DNA of 64,000 bases from Mycobacteroides abscessus ATCC 19977 (GTDB lineage: Bacteria; Actinomycetota; Actinomycetes; Mycobacteriales; Mycobacteriaceae). Shown piece after piece: positions 30,155 to 39,017 of the stretch. Under the pieces are notes generated by a model. The model was not told the origin of the DNA, searched no databases, and worked only from the letters and a program-made list of their open reading frames with translations. The translations under genes were made by a program, and so were the position numbers. Positions within the stretch are counted from its first letter, which is position 1. Every line of letters starts with the position of its first letter. The stretch is from the NCBI RefSeq assembly GCF_000069185.1, contig NC_010397.1, positions 682,001 to 746,000 on the forward strand. The letters are read 5' to 3'.

Positions 30155-30795
30155 TGTCCGGCGCGCGAGTGCTGGTGCTGGCCGTTGTGCTCGTGGCCTG
30201 GCCGGCGGTACTGGAACGGTTCCCCCAGCGCTGGCGCCCTCTCATCGGGGCGGGCACCAGCACGGCCCTGGCCGGTGCCGCGGGCATCCCGCTCGGTCTC
30301 AGGCCGCCCCAGCTTGGCGCGGGATTGCGGCTCGGTGGGATCGTCGCGTCGGCGGTGGCCGCCGCCGTAGGCGCCTCGCCCGCACTACAGCCAGTACGCG
30401 CCTCGATGCGAGCTCGCGACATCGACCTACATCCGGCAGTCTGGCTGGGCCTGCACATCCCGGTGGGCACAGTGTGGTCCGAGGAACTCGCCTTCCGTGG
30501 AGTGTTGCAGCCCCTGGCGACCGAAGCCTTCGGGCGTACGGCGGGCAGCGCAGTCCAGGCGATGGTCTTCGGGCTGGCGCACATCCGGCCCGCGCGTGCC
30601 GCCGGCGACTCCATTCCGGGGACGGTGCTGGTCACCGGAATGTTCGGCTGGCTGCTGGGCCGGCTTCGTGAGCGATCGGGCAGCGTGGTGGCGCCGATGC
30701 TGGCTCACCTGGCGCTCAACGAGGCCGGCGCGGTGGCAACCCTGTACCTCGGCCGGTCGAATGTCGACTTGTCACCAGAAAGTGCGAGTAACTGA
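30154..30795 (+). CDS. CPBP-family intramembrane metalloprotease
   Basis: 213 residues of mostly membrane helices with the CPBP (Rce1/Abi) motifs: EELAFRG (Glu110, Glu111, Arg115), FGLAHI with His143, and LAHLALNE near the end. Such enzymes cut membrane substrates or mature peptides. ATG 30154 overlaps the upstream stop (GTGATG); GTG 30151 is possible. The last dozen codons lie inside palindromic element 3, so the C-terminal SNVDLSPESASN was supplied by the repeat. Confidence 0.85.
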   Translation: MSGARVLVLAVVLVAWPAVLERFPQRWRPLIGAGTSTALAGAAGIPLGLRPPQLGAGLRLGGIVASAVAAAVGASPALQPVRASMRARDIDLHPAVWLGLHIPVGTVWSEELAFRGVLQPLATEAFGRTAGSAVQAMVFGLAHIRPARAAGDSIPGTVLVTGMFGWLLGRLRERSGSVVAPMLAHLALNEAGAVATLYLGRSNVDLSPESASN

Positions 30796-30816
30796 TACCA
30801 AAAGTCGACATTCGAC
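30756..30816. repeat. Long-arm palindromic element 3 (15-bp perfect arms)
   Basis: Perfect arms 30756-30770 and 30802-30816 around a 31-nt loop, sharing the GTCGAATGTCGAC core with element 2. It overlaps the 3' end of the CPBP gene and ends 14 bp before the next start, so it may separate the two transcripts. Confidence 0.75.
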
Positions 30817-30830
30817 GGAATACTGCACAG

Positions 30831-31433
30831 ATGGCCTCGAACTGGATGAGCAGGGCCGGTGCAGCGCTGGCAGGCGTGACGGTCGCCGTCGGGCTGGCGC
30901 TGGCGGCACCTGCCGGCGCTGACCCCGGGCAGGGCGCATCGTTGCCCGTATTCGTTCCGCACCCCTCGGACTGGGCGCCGGACACCTCGGTGTACCCGTA
31001 CAACCTGTGGCAGGGCCGGACCAACGATGAGCAGGTGACCGCGCTACGCGATTCCTGCCAGTGGTTCAATGCGCAATACGACACGCTGATGAGCTCGGTG
31101 TATGGATTCCAGAACTATCTGCGCGATCACCACGATGTCTGGGCCGCGTCGGGCTCGGAGACTGTCGGCACCGTGGTAACCGCCAACCTGGATCAGTCGG
31201 CCGCGTTCCTGGACCCCCGGGTGCACGCGCTATACATCACCAACTACCCGGACCAGAGCCAGTACTCGCCGCTCTACAACGGCGACTCGTTCTATCACCT
31301 GTGGTTCCAGTTCACCCAGATCAGCGACAAGATCAAGCAACAGCTGCCCTCCGGGGTGATCAACGCCAACATCGCCACGGCCAACGTCTACGGAAACACC
31401 ATCCGGGACTCGGGGATCTGCGACGGGGCGTAG
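30831..31433 (+). CDS. Exported protein of unknown function
   Basis: 200 residues with a cleavable signal (basic start, AALAGVTVAVGLALAAPAGA, cleavage near ADP). The mature part is polar and rich in Tyr and Trp (VYPYNLWQGR, YSPLYNGDSFYHLWF) with two cysteines (DSCQWF and GICDGA) that may form a disulfide. No family recognised. It starts directly after palindromic element 3. Confidence 0.75.
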   Translation: MASNWMSRAGAALAGVTVAVGLALAAPAGADPGQGASLPVFVPHPSDWAPDTSVYPYNLWQGRTNDEQVTALRDSCQWFNAQYDTLMSSVYGFQNYLRDHHDVWAASGSETVGTVVTANLDQSAAFLDPRVHALYITNYPDQSQYSPLYNGDSFYHLWFQFTQISDKIKQQLPSGVINANIATANVYGNTIRDSGICDGA

Positions 31434-31465
31434 CACCCCGGCCTGCCCCAGATAGGCTGGTAGAC

Positions 31466-31852
31466 ATGCCAGCCCGTGCACCCGATGCCGCCTCGACCAG
31501 GACGGCAGTGCTTGCGGTGGCCGACTGGCTGCATGGTGAACAGGCGCCGGAGCCGGCGCGTGCGGTTCTTGCCGACGCCGTCCGGTTCACCGCCCGTACT
31601 CTCGCAGCCGACGCACCGGGCGCCTCCGTGGAGGTCCGGGTGCCACCATTCGTTGCGGTGCAATGCATCTCTGGGCCACGTCACACCCGGGGCACCCCGC
31701 CGAACGTGGTGGAGACCACCCCGCGGACTTGGCTGTTGCTGGTGACAGGACTACTCACACTGGAGCAGGCCATTGCCGACCGCACCGTCACCGTATCCGG
31801 GTCACGGGCTGCCGAGATCGCTGAGTGGCTGCCCTTGATACCGCTGTCCTAG
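31466..31852 (+). CDS. SCP-like (sterol carrier family) protein
   Basis: 128 residues, alpha/beta, with VEVRVPPFVAVQC and TPPNVVETTPRTWLLLVTG, the pattern of the bacterial SCP-3-type family and of Rv0807 by position. Likely a soluble lipid- or ligand-binding protein of unknown role. ATG 31466 follows TAGGCT by 7 nt (leaderless). Its TAG overlaps the convergent DoxX-gene stop (CTAG). Confidence 0.8.
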   Translation: MPARAPDAASTRTAVLAVADWLHGEQAPEPARAVLADAVRFTARTLAADAPGASVEVRVPPFVAVQCISGPRHTRGTPPNVVETTPRTWLLLVTGLLTLEQAIADRTVTVSGSRAAEIAEWLPLIPLS

Positions 31853-33165
31853 CGGAAGAACGGGTACTCCTGTACCCAGTGGAAGCCTCTGCTGCGCAAC
31901 GGGAAAGTCTCCGGATCCATCCGTTTCAGCATGACTGTGACGGGTTTGCCGTAGAGCTTCCCGCCCAGCAGCAGTGAATCGACATTCGGCTGGCTGTAGG
32001 TCAGATCCGCGAAGGGCGCTTTCCCGCCGACCTTTCCGCCGGAGTTGTCCGAGATATCGGCGAGCTTCAGATGACCATCGTCGAACTCGGTCGACACCAC
32101 CACCAGCTCACCGTTCATGCGCTGATAGGTAGCGGCCCCAGGCTGGTCGAAAATGATTGTCTGCCAACGGCTCCTATCGGTGGCGACGGGCGGCACATAC
32201 GTTCCGTCGACGAAGAACGCCTGCACCGACCAGATGCCGTAAAGCTCGGACTTGGGGCCGCCGCCCCCGTACTCGTGCCAGGTGGTCCAGCCGTCGTAGA
32301 CGCCGCCCAGCGCCACCCAGAGACCGATCATCACCTGGGCCCAGATGGCGAGACGGTTCCTGCGGTGGTCGTTGAAGAGCGGAGGCTGGCTCAGCGGCTC
32401 GCTTGCACGTTGCCGCACAAAGAAATCGAGCAGGCGGTCCAGATAGGGGGCGAGCAGTACCAGGCTTATCAGGAGTAGATGAAAGGACAATAGCTTGACG
32501 GGTACGTCGAACGTCATGTTCATCAGGAAGACCTGGGCCATGCTCGCCAGGCTCAGCATGGTGCCCAACACCGCCGTCCGCGGCACGAACAGCAGCAGCC
32601 CGGCGATCACCTCCACCGCACCCAGCGCCATCTCGTAAGGGTGAGAACTGCCTACCTGTAACCACAGCACAGAAGCAGGGCTCAGCGTGCCGTATGGCTG
32701 TAGCAGCTGAGCCAGCGTGGGGCCGGGCATTTGAGTGGGGATGAGCTTGGCGAACCCGTAGAAGAGCATCTGTCCGCCCAGGCACAGCCGGAGGAAGAGG
32801 GTGAACCACGCGAGCAGCCGCGGATAGGAGAGGCGGCGATCGAGCACCGTCCATACCGTGCTCGCCGCGATCGCTAAGACCAGGATGCAGAACACCAGGA
32901 CCCAGATCGCGGCCTGATCGCCGCTTCCGGAGTCCTCGTGCAGGACCGCATTCACGCCGAACAGGTTGCTGCCCACCCAGCTGGTAAGAGGATTGAGTAG
33001 CGACATCGCCGTCAGCGCGAACCGGCCGCCGACCACCCGGCCCACCACCCCCAGCAGCGCGAAGGGGATCTGCGTCAGGAGCACGCAGAACAGGCCGAAG
33101 TAGACGACGCAGAACCGGAATGCGACGCGGGTCGACGGGCGCCATGTCGCGGTGGCCTGGGTCAC
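31849..33165 (-). CDS. DoxX-domain membrane protein with C-terminal soluble domain
   Basis: 438 residues. About eight membrane segments in the first ~300, including LFLRLCLGGQMLFYGFAKL near residue 140 and ALGAVEVIAGLLLFVPRTAVLG, the DoxX family signature. The last ~130 residues are soluble (TYVPPVATDRSRWQTIIFD onward) and probably lie outside the membrane. Known DoxX proteins in mycobacteria join redox complexes; that is not shown here. The GTG at 33165 is divergent from purF. Confidence 0.82.
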   Translation of the reverse strand: MTQATATWRPSTRVAFRFCVVYFGLFCVLLTQIPFALLGVVGRVVGGRFALTAMSLLNPLTSWVGSNLFGVNAVLHEDSGSGDQAAIWVLVFCILVLAIAASTVWTVLDRRLSYPRLLAWFTLFLRLCLGGQMLFYGFAKLIPTQMPGPTLAQLLQPYGTLSPASVLWLQVGSSHPYEMALGAVEVIAGLLLFVPRTAVLGTMLSLASMAQVFLMNMTFDVPVKLLSFHLLLISLVLLAPYLDRLLDFFVRQRASEPLSQPPLFNDHRRNRLAIWAQVMIGLWVALGGVYDGWTTWHEYGGGGPKSELYGIWSVQAFFVDGTYVPPVATDRSRWQTIIFDQPGAATYQRMNGELVVVSTEFDDGHLKLADISDNSGGKVGGKAPFADLTYSQPNVDSLLLGGKLYGKPVTVMLKRMDPETFPLRSRGFHWVQEYPFFR

Positions 33166-33223
33166 TTTGCGATGGTACCGATGTGTTCGGGCCAGCCGAT
33201 TCCCCGATCAGCAACCTTCCCCG

Positions 33224-33229
33224 TAAACT
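33224..33229 (+). promoter_or_regulatory. -10 box of purF promoter
   Basis: TAAACT would start transcription near 33236, giving a ~42-nt leader. GGGAG at about 33266-33270 is the ribosome site for GTG 33278. purF therefore differs from the leaderless pur genes of the window. Confidence 0.5.
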
Positions 33230-33277
33230 GGGGGAGTCACCCACCTCCACGCAGGACGCAGCCCAGGGAGCCACACC

Positions 33278-34792
33278 GTGACCGCACAGCCGATCGAGCT
33301 GGAAAACGACCCACGCGAAGAATGCGGCGTATTCGGAGTCTGGGCGCCGGGTGAAGAGGTGGCAAAACTCACCTACTACGGCCTGTATGCGCTGCAGCAC
33401 CGTGGTCAGGAGGCTGCCGGTATCGCTGTGGCCGACGGCTCGCAGATCGTGGTGTTCAAGGATCTCGGCCTGGTCAGTCAGGTTTTCGACGAGCAGACCC
33501 TCGCCGCTATGCGTGGCCACGTGGCAGTGGGGCACTGCCGGTACTCCACCACCGGGTCTGTCACCTGGGAGAACGCTCAGCCGGTCTTCCGCACCACCGC
33601 GGCGGGCACCGGAGTCGCCCTGGGACACAACGGAAACCTGGTCAATACCGCCGAGCTGACGGAGCGTGCGCGCGATGCCGGTCTGATCAATTCGAAGACG
33701 CCCGGCATGGCCACCACCGACTCCGACATCATGGGTGCGTTGTTGGCGCACGGTGCCGCCGACGCCACCCTGGAGCAGGCGGCCATGACGCTGCTGCCCA
33801 CCGTGCGTGGCGCCTTCTGCTTGGTTTTCGCGGACGAGAACACGCTGTATGCGGCGCGTGATCCGCACGGAGTCCGCCCGCTGTGCCTGGGACGTCTGGA
33901 CACCGGCTGGGTGGTCGCGTCAGAGACCGCCGCCCTGGACATCGTGGGCGCCTCCTTCGTCCGGGATATCGAGCCCGGTGAATTGCTCGCCATCGACGCC
34001 GATGGCGTGCGCTCCAGTCGGTTCGCCAATGCCACACCCAAGACCTGCGTCTTCGAATACGTGTATCTGGCCCGCCCCGACAGCATGCTCGACGGCCGTT
34101 CCGTGCACTCGACCCGTGTGGAGATCGGGCGCCGCTTGGCTGCCGAACACTCTGTGGATGCCGACCTGGTGATCGGAGTTCCCGAGTCGGGCACCCCGGC
34201 GGCCGTCGGCTACGCCCAGGGCTCGGGCATCCCCTACGGGCAGGGGCTGATGAAGAACGCCTATGTGGGCCGCACCTTCATTCAGCCGTCACAGACCATC
34301 CGCCAGCTCGGTATTCGTCTGAAGCTCAACCCCCTTCGCGAGGTCATTCGCGGTAAGCGCCTTGTGGTGGTGGACGACTCGATCGTTCGCGGCAACACGC
34401 AGCGGGCGCTGGTGCGGATGCTGCGCGAGGCGGGAGCCGCCGAGGTGCATGTGCGCATCGCATCGCCGCCGGTGCGCTGGCCATGCTTCTACGGCATCGA
34501 CTTCGCTTCCCCGGCCGAACTTATCGCCAACGCGGTGGAATCCGATGACGAGATGCTCGACGCTGTCCGCACCGCGATCGGTGCGGACAGCCTGGGCTAC
34601 ATTTCCGCCGAGGGTATGGTCGCGGCCACCCAGGAACCGCGGTCGAGGTTGTGCTGCGCATGCTTCGACGGTAATTATCCGATCGAACTGCCCAAGGAGA
34701 CCGCGCTCGGCAAGAACGTGGTCGAGCACATGCTTGCGGCCACTGCGCGGGAGACATCGAGCGAGAGTTCGGAATCCGTCCAGGCGCGCTAA
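33278..34792 (+). CDS. purF: Amidophosphoribosyltransferase
   Basis: PurF makes phosphoribosylamine from PRPP and glutamine, the committed step of purine synthesis. 504 residues: a 15-residue propeptide, then the Ntn nucleophile Cys16 in REECGVFGV; glutaminase domain (to ~240) with GHCRYST; PRPP-binding loop VVVDDSIVRGNT near residue 366. Cysteines near residue 253 (KTCVFEY) and in LCCACFDGNYP near the end fit the [4Fe-4S] cluster of this subfamily. Leader-carrying GTG start. The stop overlaps the convergent neighbour (CTAA). Confidence 0.97.
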   Translation: MTAQPIELENDPREECGVFGVWAPGEEVAKLTYYGLYALQHRGQEAAGIAVADGSQIVVFKDLGLVSQVFDEQTLAAMRGHVAVGHCRYSTTGSVTWENAQPVFRTTAAGTGVALGHNGNLVNTAELTERARDAGLINSKTPGMATTDSDIMGALLAHGAADATLEQAAMTLLPTVRGAFCLVFADENTLYAARDPHGVRPLCLGRLDTGWVVASETAALDIVGASFVRDIEPGELLAIDADGVRSSRFANATPKTCVFEYVYLARPDSMLDGRSVHSTRVEIGRRLAAEHSVDADLVIGVPESGTPAAVGYAQGSGIPYGQGLMKNAYVGRTFIQPSQTIRQLGIRLKLNPLREVIRGKRLVVVDDSIVRGNTQRALVRMLREAGAAEVHVRIASPPVRWPCFYGIDFASPAELIANAVESDDEMLDAVRTAIGADSLGYISAEGMVAATQEPRSRLCCACFDGNYPIELPKETALGKNVVEHMLAATARETSSESSESVQAR

Positions 34793-35319
34793 CGTCCTTG
34801 CCCGCGCGGCGGCGGGTACGCCTCGTCGACGATCACGTCTCGCAGCCCGGGAACGCCGGTCCTGATGAGTTCGATGTGAGTGTCGATCATGCCCTCGAGG
34901 GCTGCCATGAAGGATTGCTGAAGTTCGCCGGTCAGGATCACTTCGTCGATCAGCACGAACAGCTCCGCGACGACTGATGGCTTCTGTTCGTAGACATTGA
35001 GTACGACGGTCGCGTTGGCGCCCTGCAGCCCCTGCGAGGCTACCTGGTAGCGCCCCCGCCGTACAGCGAGAAGTGTTGCTGTATCGGTGATTTCGACGAC
35101 GACCCATTCGATTGGCGTCATCAGCCCGGCGATTCCGATTTGGGTGGTGAATGTGTCGCCGATGCTCAGGGCATCGAGTCGACGGGCAGTGTCGGCGAAG
35201 GCAAGGGGTGCGTGATTGCCCGGTTCGATGTCGTCCGCTGACGGTAGTTCGAAGGCGGAGACCGCGGAGATTTCCTCAAGGCGGCGAGGGAACTGAAAGC
35301 GCCGTTCAGCCGATAGCAA
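34789..35319 (-). CDS. Hypothetical protein, possible SRPBCC-fold ligand-binding protein
   Basis: 176 residues from a TTG at 35319, which has an AGGGGGGA ribosome-site-like run just upstream; a GTG at 35370 is the longer option. The strand-rich middle (FTTQIGIAGLMTPIEWVVVEITDT) and long C-terminal helix (LQQSFMAALEGMIDTHIELIRTG) resemble the SRPBCC/polyketide-cyclase fold, but no diagnostic motif is visible. Substrate unknown. It starts the accessory interval downstream of purF, and an AraC-type regulator lies next to it on the same strand. Confidence 0.6.
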   Translation of the reverse strand: MLSAERRFQFPRRLEEISAVSAFELPSADDIEPGNHAPLAFADTARRLDALSIGDTFTTQIGIAGLMTPIEWVVVEITDTATLLAVRRGRYQVASQGLQGANATVVLNVYEQKPSVVAELFVLIDEVILTGELQQSFMAALEGMIDTHIELIRTGVPGLRDVIVDEAYPPPRGQGR

Positions 35320-35393
35320 ACTTCCCCCCTCAGGTTTGGTTGGCCCGAGGCTATGTGATCGACGGGGCACGTGCGATGACCGAATTGGGCGAA

Positions 35394-36407
35394 TTACTTG
35401 ACCGAACGTGTTCCGTTCCGGTACTGAGCCGGTGAGGCGCCCGTCCAGCGCCGGAAGGCGCGAGTGAAGGCACTCAATTCGGAGAAGCCCAGGCGGACGG
35501 ATAGATCGTTGAGCGACTCCGAGCCATCCTCAAGGCTTTTGATGGCCTCCGTCCGTAGCGCCGCGTCGCGGATACGCCGGATGGAGGTGCCGAACTCGTT
35601 GCGAAGTGAACGCTGGAGCGCCGAGGGGGCCATGTTCAGTGCGGCGGCGATATCGCTCACCGTTGGAATGCCCTGCCCAATACTCGATCCGACTATCCGA
35701 CTCACCCGCTCGGGCAGCTCCCGGTGGTAGCGGCCGACGTCGAACCAGATCTGCTCGGGGTGATCGAGGATGGAGGTGATCTCCTGCTCGGAGCGAAGAA
35801 TCGGCACATCGAGGAGTTTGGCGTCCAAGATCACCGCGGCCGAATTGCTTCCGAACTCGACCGGCGCCTTGAGTATGTTGCTGCGATCGGATCGTCCGGC
35901 CGGGCGGGCCTGGGGGAGAAGAATTCGTTCCGCGTGGATCGCCCGCATGATCAACCAGCTCCAGACCCGGATGACCAGGGCCAGAGTCCACTCGGTGAAC
36001 GTGACGTCGGGCAACTTAGGGCTTGGTGACACCAGCACCACGGTGGCGAATTCGCCGGATCTGGCGACGGTCATACTCGGCACCAGCGGCATGGCGTCGC
36101 GGAACGCCGCCCAGCGGGCAAAAGCCGCGCCGGCGGTTTCCGAAGTCGCCAGGCTGAACATCAGAACCCGGAGCGCCTCGGGTGGGACCGGGGCTTGGCA
36201 GCTGCCGAATGACAGGTCACCGGTACGGGCCAAGACCTCGCGTGTCACCGCGCGTAGCTGCGCCGGGCTGATCATGGTGGGCTCGCCTGCGAGGAACCGC
36301 GGCGAAATCTGGGCGTCGATCAGCATTTTGGCTGCGTCCATGCCCTGCTGCTGTGCCAACTCCGATGCCAGGGTGCCCCAGCGCGGCGGGATGGACAGCA
36401 GTTCCAC
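35394..36407 (-). CDS. AraC-family transcriptional regulator with arabinose-binding-type N-terminal domain
   Basis: 337 residues. The C-terminal ~100 carry two helix-turn-helix motifs typical of AraC (IPTVSDIAAALNMAPSALQRSLRN; LNDLSVRLGFSELSAFTRAFRRWTGASPAQYR). The N-terminal part is the arabinose-binding-like domain of the OruR/VirS/ArgR-like group. GTG 36407 has an excellent AGGAGGTGAC ribosome site. Probable activator of a nearby gene; candidates are the SRPBCC-like gene or the SDR at 37003. Confidence 0.9.
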   Translation of the reverse strand: MELLSIPPRWGTLASELAQQQGMDAAKMLIDAQISPRFLAGEPTMISPAQLRAVTREVLARTGDLSFGSCQAPVPPEALRVLMFSLATSETAGAAFARWAAFRDAMPLVPSMTVARSGEFATVVLVSPSPKLPDVTFTEWTLALVIRVWSWLIMRAIHAERILLPQARPAGRSDRSNILKAPVEFGSNSAAVILDAKLLDVPILRSEQEITSILDHPEQIWFDVGRYHRELPERVSRIVGSSIGQGIPTVSDIAAALNMAPSALQRSLRNEFGTSIRRIRDAALRTEAIKSLEDGSESLNDLSVRLGFSELSAFTRAFRRWTGASPAQYRNGTRSVK

Positions 36408-36465
36408 GTCACCTCCTGATCAAGATTCGAGAGGTGATCTTGGTATAGATTGTTGCCAGTTTCAA

Positions 36466-36930
36466 CTACCCGCGGTACTGCGGTATGTCAATACCGCGTG
36501 CGCGCAAGGAGTCTGCGACCTTGATCAGCAGGCGCAGCAGTTCTGCTTGTTCCCTGGTCGACAGGTCGTCGAAGAGCGCTGCAGAGGCCAGTTCCGAGGG
36601 GCCGAGCTCCGTCTTGGCGATTTTCCTTCCCGTATACGTGATTTCGACGCAGGTAATTCTTCGATCGCGTTCGTGTGGTACCCGGCGGACCAGGTTTTCC
36701 TTCTCGAGGCCATCGATCAGCACCGTCATGTTCCGCGGGGACATACCGAGATATTCGCCTAGCTCGCTCATCCCGGTGGGCTCGGTCCTGATGGACAAGC
36801 CTACGAGCACCGTCGCACGCGGTACGGTCATGCCGCCGCCGGTGGGGATGTTCGATCTCGTCCATTGCGTCAACGCCTTGGACACCTTGAGCAGTGTGAA
36901 AAGCAGCGCTCGCTTCGTTGTGCTTGACAT
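36466..36930 (-). CDS. MarR-family transcriptional regulator
   Basis: 154 residues, winged helix-turn-helix: TGMSELGEYLGMSPRNMTVLIDGLEKENLVRRVPHERDRR spans the recognition helix and wing, with the DRR wing motif. It is divergent from the SDR at 37003 with a 72-bp gap holding a near-perfect palindrome (36939-36952), so it probably represses both genes and responds to a small ligand. ATG 36930 is used; an upstream in-frame start adds five residues. Confidence 0.9.
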   Translation of the reverse strand: MSSTTKRALLFTLLKVSKALTQWTRSNIPTGGGMTVPRATVLVGLSIRTEPTGMSELGEYLGMSPRNMTVLIDGLEKENLVRRVPHERDRRITCVEITYTGRKIAKTELGPSELASAALFDDLSTREQAELLRLLIKVADSLRARGIDIPQYRG

Positions 36931-36938
36931 GGCCAATC

Positions 36939-36952
36939 TTAACAATTGATAA
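36939..36952. promoter_or_regulatory. Candidate MarR operator
   Basis: TTAACAATTGATAA is palindromic at 12 of 14 positions around CAATTG. It lies 9 bp before the MarR start and overlaps a TAATAT -10 (36950-36955) aimed at the SDR gene, so a bound dimer could block both promoters. Confidence 0.55.
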
Positions 36953-37002
36953 TATTACTGCTGGTACGTTATCCATGATCCTAAACCTCGCGGGAGCTTG
37001 TC

Positions 37003-37893
37003 GTGACCGAATTCACCGTCGTTATGACCGGCGCCACTGCCGGGCTGGGCGCGTATGCCGCAAAACTCCTTGCCGAACAGCCCAATACGCGTGTGATCGC
37101 GGGCGCCAGAGGCTCCGGGCGTGATGTTCCCGGCGCCCAGGTGCTGCCACTGGACCTAGCCTCGCTCGACAGCGTCACACAGTTCGCCGACGAGGTTAAG
37201 AACGAACTCGGCCAGACCCCGATTGATGTGTTGGTACTGAATGCGGGGATCCAGTTCCGGGACACCAACCATCGCACCGTCGACGGTTTCGAGACGACCT
37301 TTACGGTCAACCATCTGGCTCACTACCTCCTGGCACGACTGCTTGTGCCCAGCATCGCCGACGGAGGCCGTCTGGTGATTACCACGAGTGACACGCACGA
37401 TCCGGAGATCATTCCATTCGGGCCTCGCGCACTGGATCCGGCACACCTTGCCCACCCGGAATCTGGTGGGGCCATTGCCGGGCTTCGTGCCTATGCAGGG
37501 TCCAAACTGTGCAATCTGCTCACCGCCCGCTCCTTCGCCGCCTCCGACGAGATCGTGCGCCGCCGAATCGATGTGGTTGCCTACAACCCCGGCCTCACCC
37601 TGGGCACAAACCTGGTGGGAGCGTCGATGTCGGGGCGGGTGGTCACGGGGGCACTGCGGCCGGTGCTGCGTCTGCTCTCTGCGGCGCGGCCCGCGTTCTA
37701 TCCCGGGCGTGTGGAGACGGCGGGAGAGGCGTTGGCGGACCTGTCGATTGGCGCCGTCAAGCCGCCGGAGGGCCGCCTGTATGCGTCACTTGTGAAGGGG
37801 CAGCTGACCTTCCCGGATCCAGCCCCGCTGGCCCGGGACGACCGAGCGGCCGACGGACTATGGCGCGCCAGCGCCGCGATGGTCGGGATTTAA
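37003..37893 (+). CDS. Short-chain dehydrogenase/reductase, retinol-dehydrogenase-like
   Basis: 296 residues. NAD(P)-binding TGATAGLG near residues 9-16, LVLNAGIQ near residue 79, catalytic Tyr164 and Lys168 in YAGSK, and VVAYNPGL after it. The length and pattern fit the retinol dehydrogenase/protochlorophyllide reductase-like group; the substrate is unknown. It is divergent from the MarR gene, its likely repressor. The stop overlaps the convergent epimerase stop (TTAA). Confidence 0.9.
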   Translation: MTEFTVVMTGATAGLGAYAAKLLAEQPNTRVIAGARGSGRDVPGAQVLPLDLASLDSVTQFADEVKNELGQTPIDVLVLNAGIQFRDTNHRTVDGFETTFTVNHLAHYLLARLLVPSIADGGRLVITTSDTHDPEIIPFGPRALDPAHLAHPESGGAIAGLRAYAGSKLCNLLTARSFAASDEIVRRRIDVVAYNPGLTLGTNLVGASMSGRVVTGALRPVLRLLSAARPAFYPGRVETAGEALADLSIGAVKPPEGRLYASLVKGQLTFPDPAPLARDDRAADGLWRASAAMVGI

Positions 37894-38861
37894 AGCCGGC
37901 CGGAGCCCAGAAGAAAGTCCACGAACTCGTTGACGGTGGTTTCTGTCGACCGCGGCTCATAGCCCAATTCGGTACGGGCCTTGGTGATATCCACCGCCGG
38001 TGAAACCGTCAGCTTGTTGAACGCTGCCCGGCTCAACGCGTCGTTCTTGAGTAGCTTGCCGATCGGCTCGATGACCGGGATGGCCGCGTTGAGGAGGCCC
38101 ATGGGCACGGCGAACCGCGGGCCGCGCTTGCCGGCGCGCCGAGCGGCCAGTCGGCACACCTGCAACAGGCTCCCCATGTGGCCACCGAGGAGATAGTTCT
38201 CGCCGGTGCGTCCCTTTTCGCCGGCTAGGTAGAGCCCGGCAGCGACATCCCGGGCGTCGACCAGGTCGTACTGACTGTTGACCATCCCGGGCAGCCTGCC
38301 CCGGGCGCTATCGAACAGCAGTTGGTTGATGCGTGACAGATTGGGCAGATCGACCGGACCGTAGACGCCGGTGGGGTTGCAGATCACGGCATCCAGTCCG
38401 GACGCGATGGTCTCGCGTACCGCCACCTCGCCACCCCACTTGGAGCGTTGATAGACAGGCAGGTCGGCAGCCGCGGAGCGTGGCGACTTCTCGTCGATGG
38501 TGGCCACGCTGTTGGAGTAGGAGTCAATCGAGCTGCAGTGCACCATGCGGCGGGCCCCCACGGTCAGGGCGGCCTGTGCGACGGTGCGGGCACCTTCGGT
38601 GTTGATCCGCCAGCACAGCTCGTCTTCGTGCTTGAGGGTGATAACGGCCACCAAGTGGTAAACCACCTCGACGCCGTCGAGCGCCTTCGTCATCGAGTCG
38701 GGGTCGAGGACGTCGCCAGAGACCCAGGTCACGGCCTCGCGAGTCTCCGGCGAGGCGGGCACCACCCGGTCGATGGCGATCACCTCGTGGCCGTTATCCA
38801 CGAGCAGATTGACTAGGTTGGTACCAATGAAGCCGGCGGCTCCGGTGACGGCAGTCTTCAT
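37890..38861 (-). CDS. NAD-dependent epimerase/dehydratase (extended SDR)
   Basis: 323 residues with GAAGFIG at residues 7-13 for NAD(P), the DVLDPDS acidic segment, YHLVAV near residue 68, and the catalytic Tyr137/Lys141 pair in YQRSK. Extended SDRs act on nucleotide sugars, sterols (3-beta-HSD type) or aldehydes; the actual substrate is open. ATG 38861 is the start of the glycine-rich strand; the frame reads further upstream without support. Confidence 0.88.
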   Translation of the reverse strand: MKTAVTGAAGFIGTNLVNLLVDNGHEVIAIDRVVPASPETREAVTWVSGDVLDPDSMTKALDGVEVVYHLVAVITLKHEDELCWRINTEGARTVAQAALTVGARRMVHCSSIDSYSNSVATIDEKSPRSAAADLPVYQRSKWGGEVAVRETIASGLDAVICNPTGVYGPVDLPNLSRINQLLFDSARGRLPGMVNSQYDLVDARDVAAGLYLAGEKGRTGENYLLGGHMGSLLQVCRLAARRAGKRGPRFAVPMGLLNAAIPVIEPIGKLLKNDALSRAAFNKLTVSPAVDITKARTELGYEPRSTETTVNEFVDFLLGSGRL

Positions 38862-38927
38862 CTTTGTCCCTTGGCTGGCTCGGGTGTCATAACCGCCGGG
38901 GCGCGTGCGCGACCGGCAGCATCGCAA

Positions 38928-38955
38928 CCAACCTACCTAACGCTCGCTTGGTTGG
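38928..38955. promoter_or_regulatory. Candidate operator between epimerase and peptide transporter
   Basis: CCAACC and GGTTGG form an inverted repeat with a 16-nt centre (TACCTAACGCTCGCTT), a layout like mycobacterial TetR-family sites. It lies between the divergent epimerase and the transporter operon, about 65 bp before the solute-binding-protein start. Confidence 0.35.
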
Positions 38956-39017
38956 CGTTGTGACATCTATTGCAGCGCACCTCAGCGGGTTGGGGCAAGT
39001 GTTGCCATACTCTCCGG

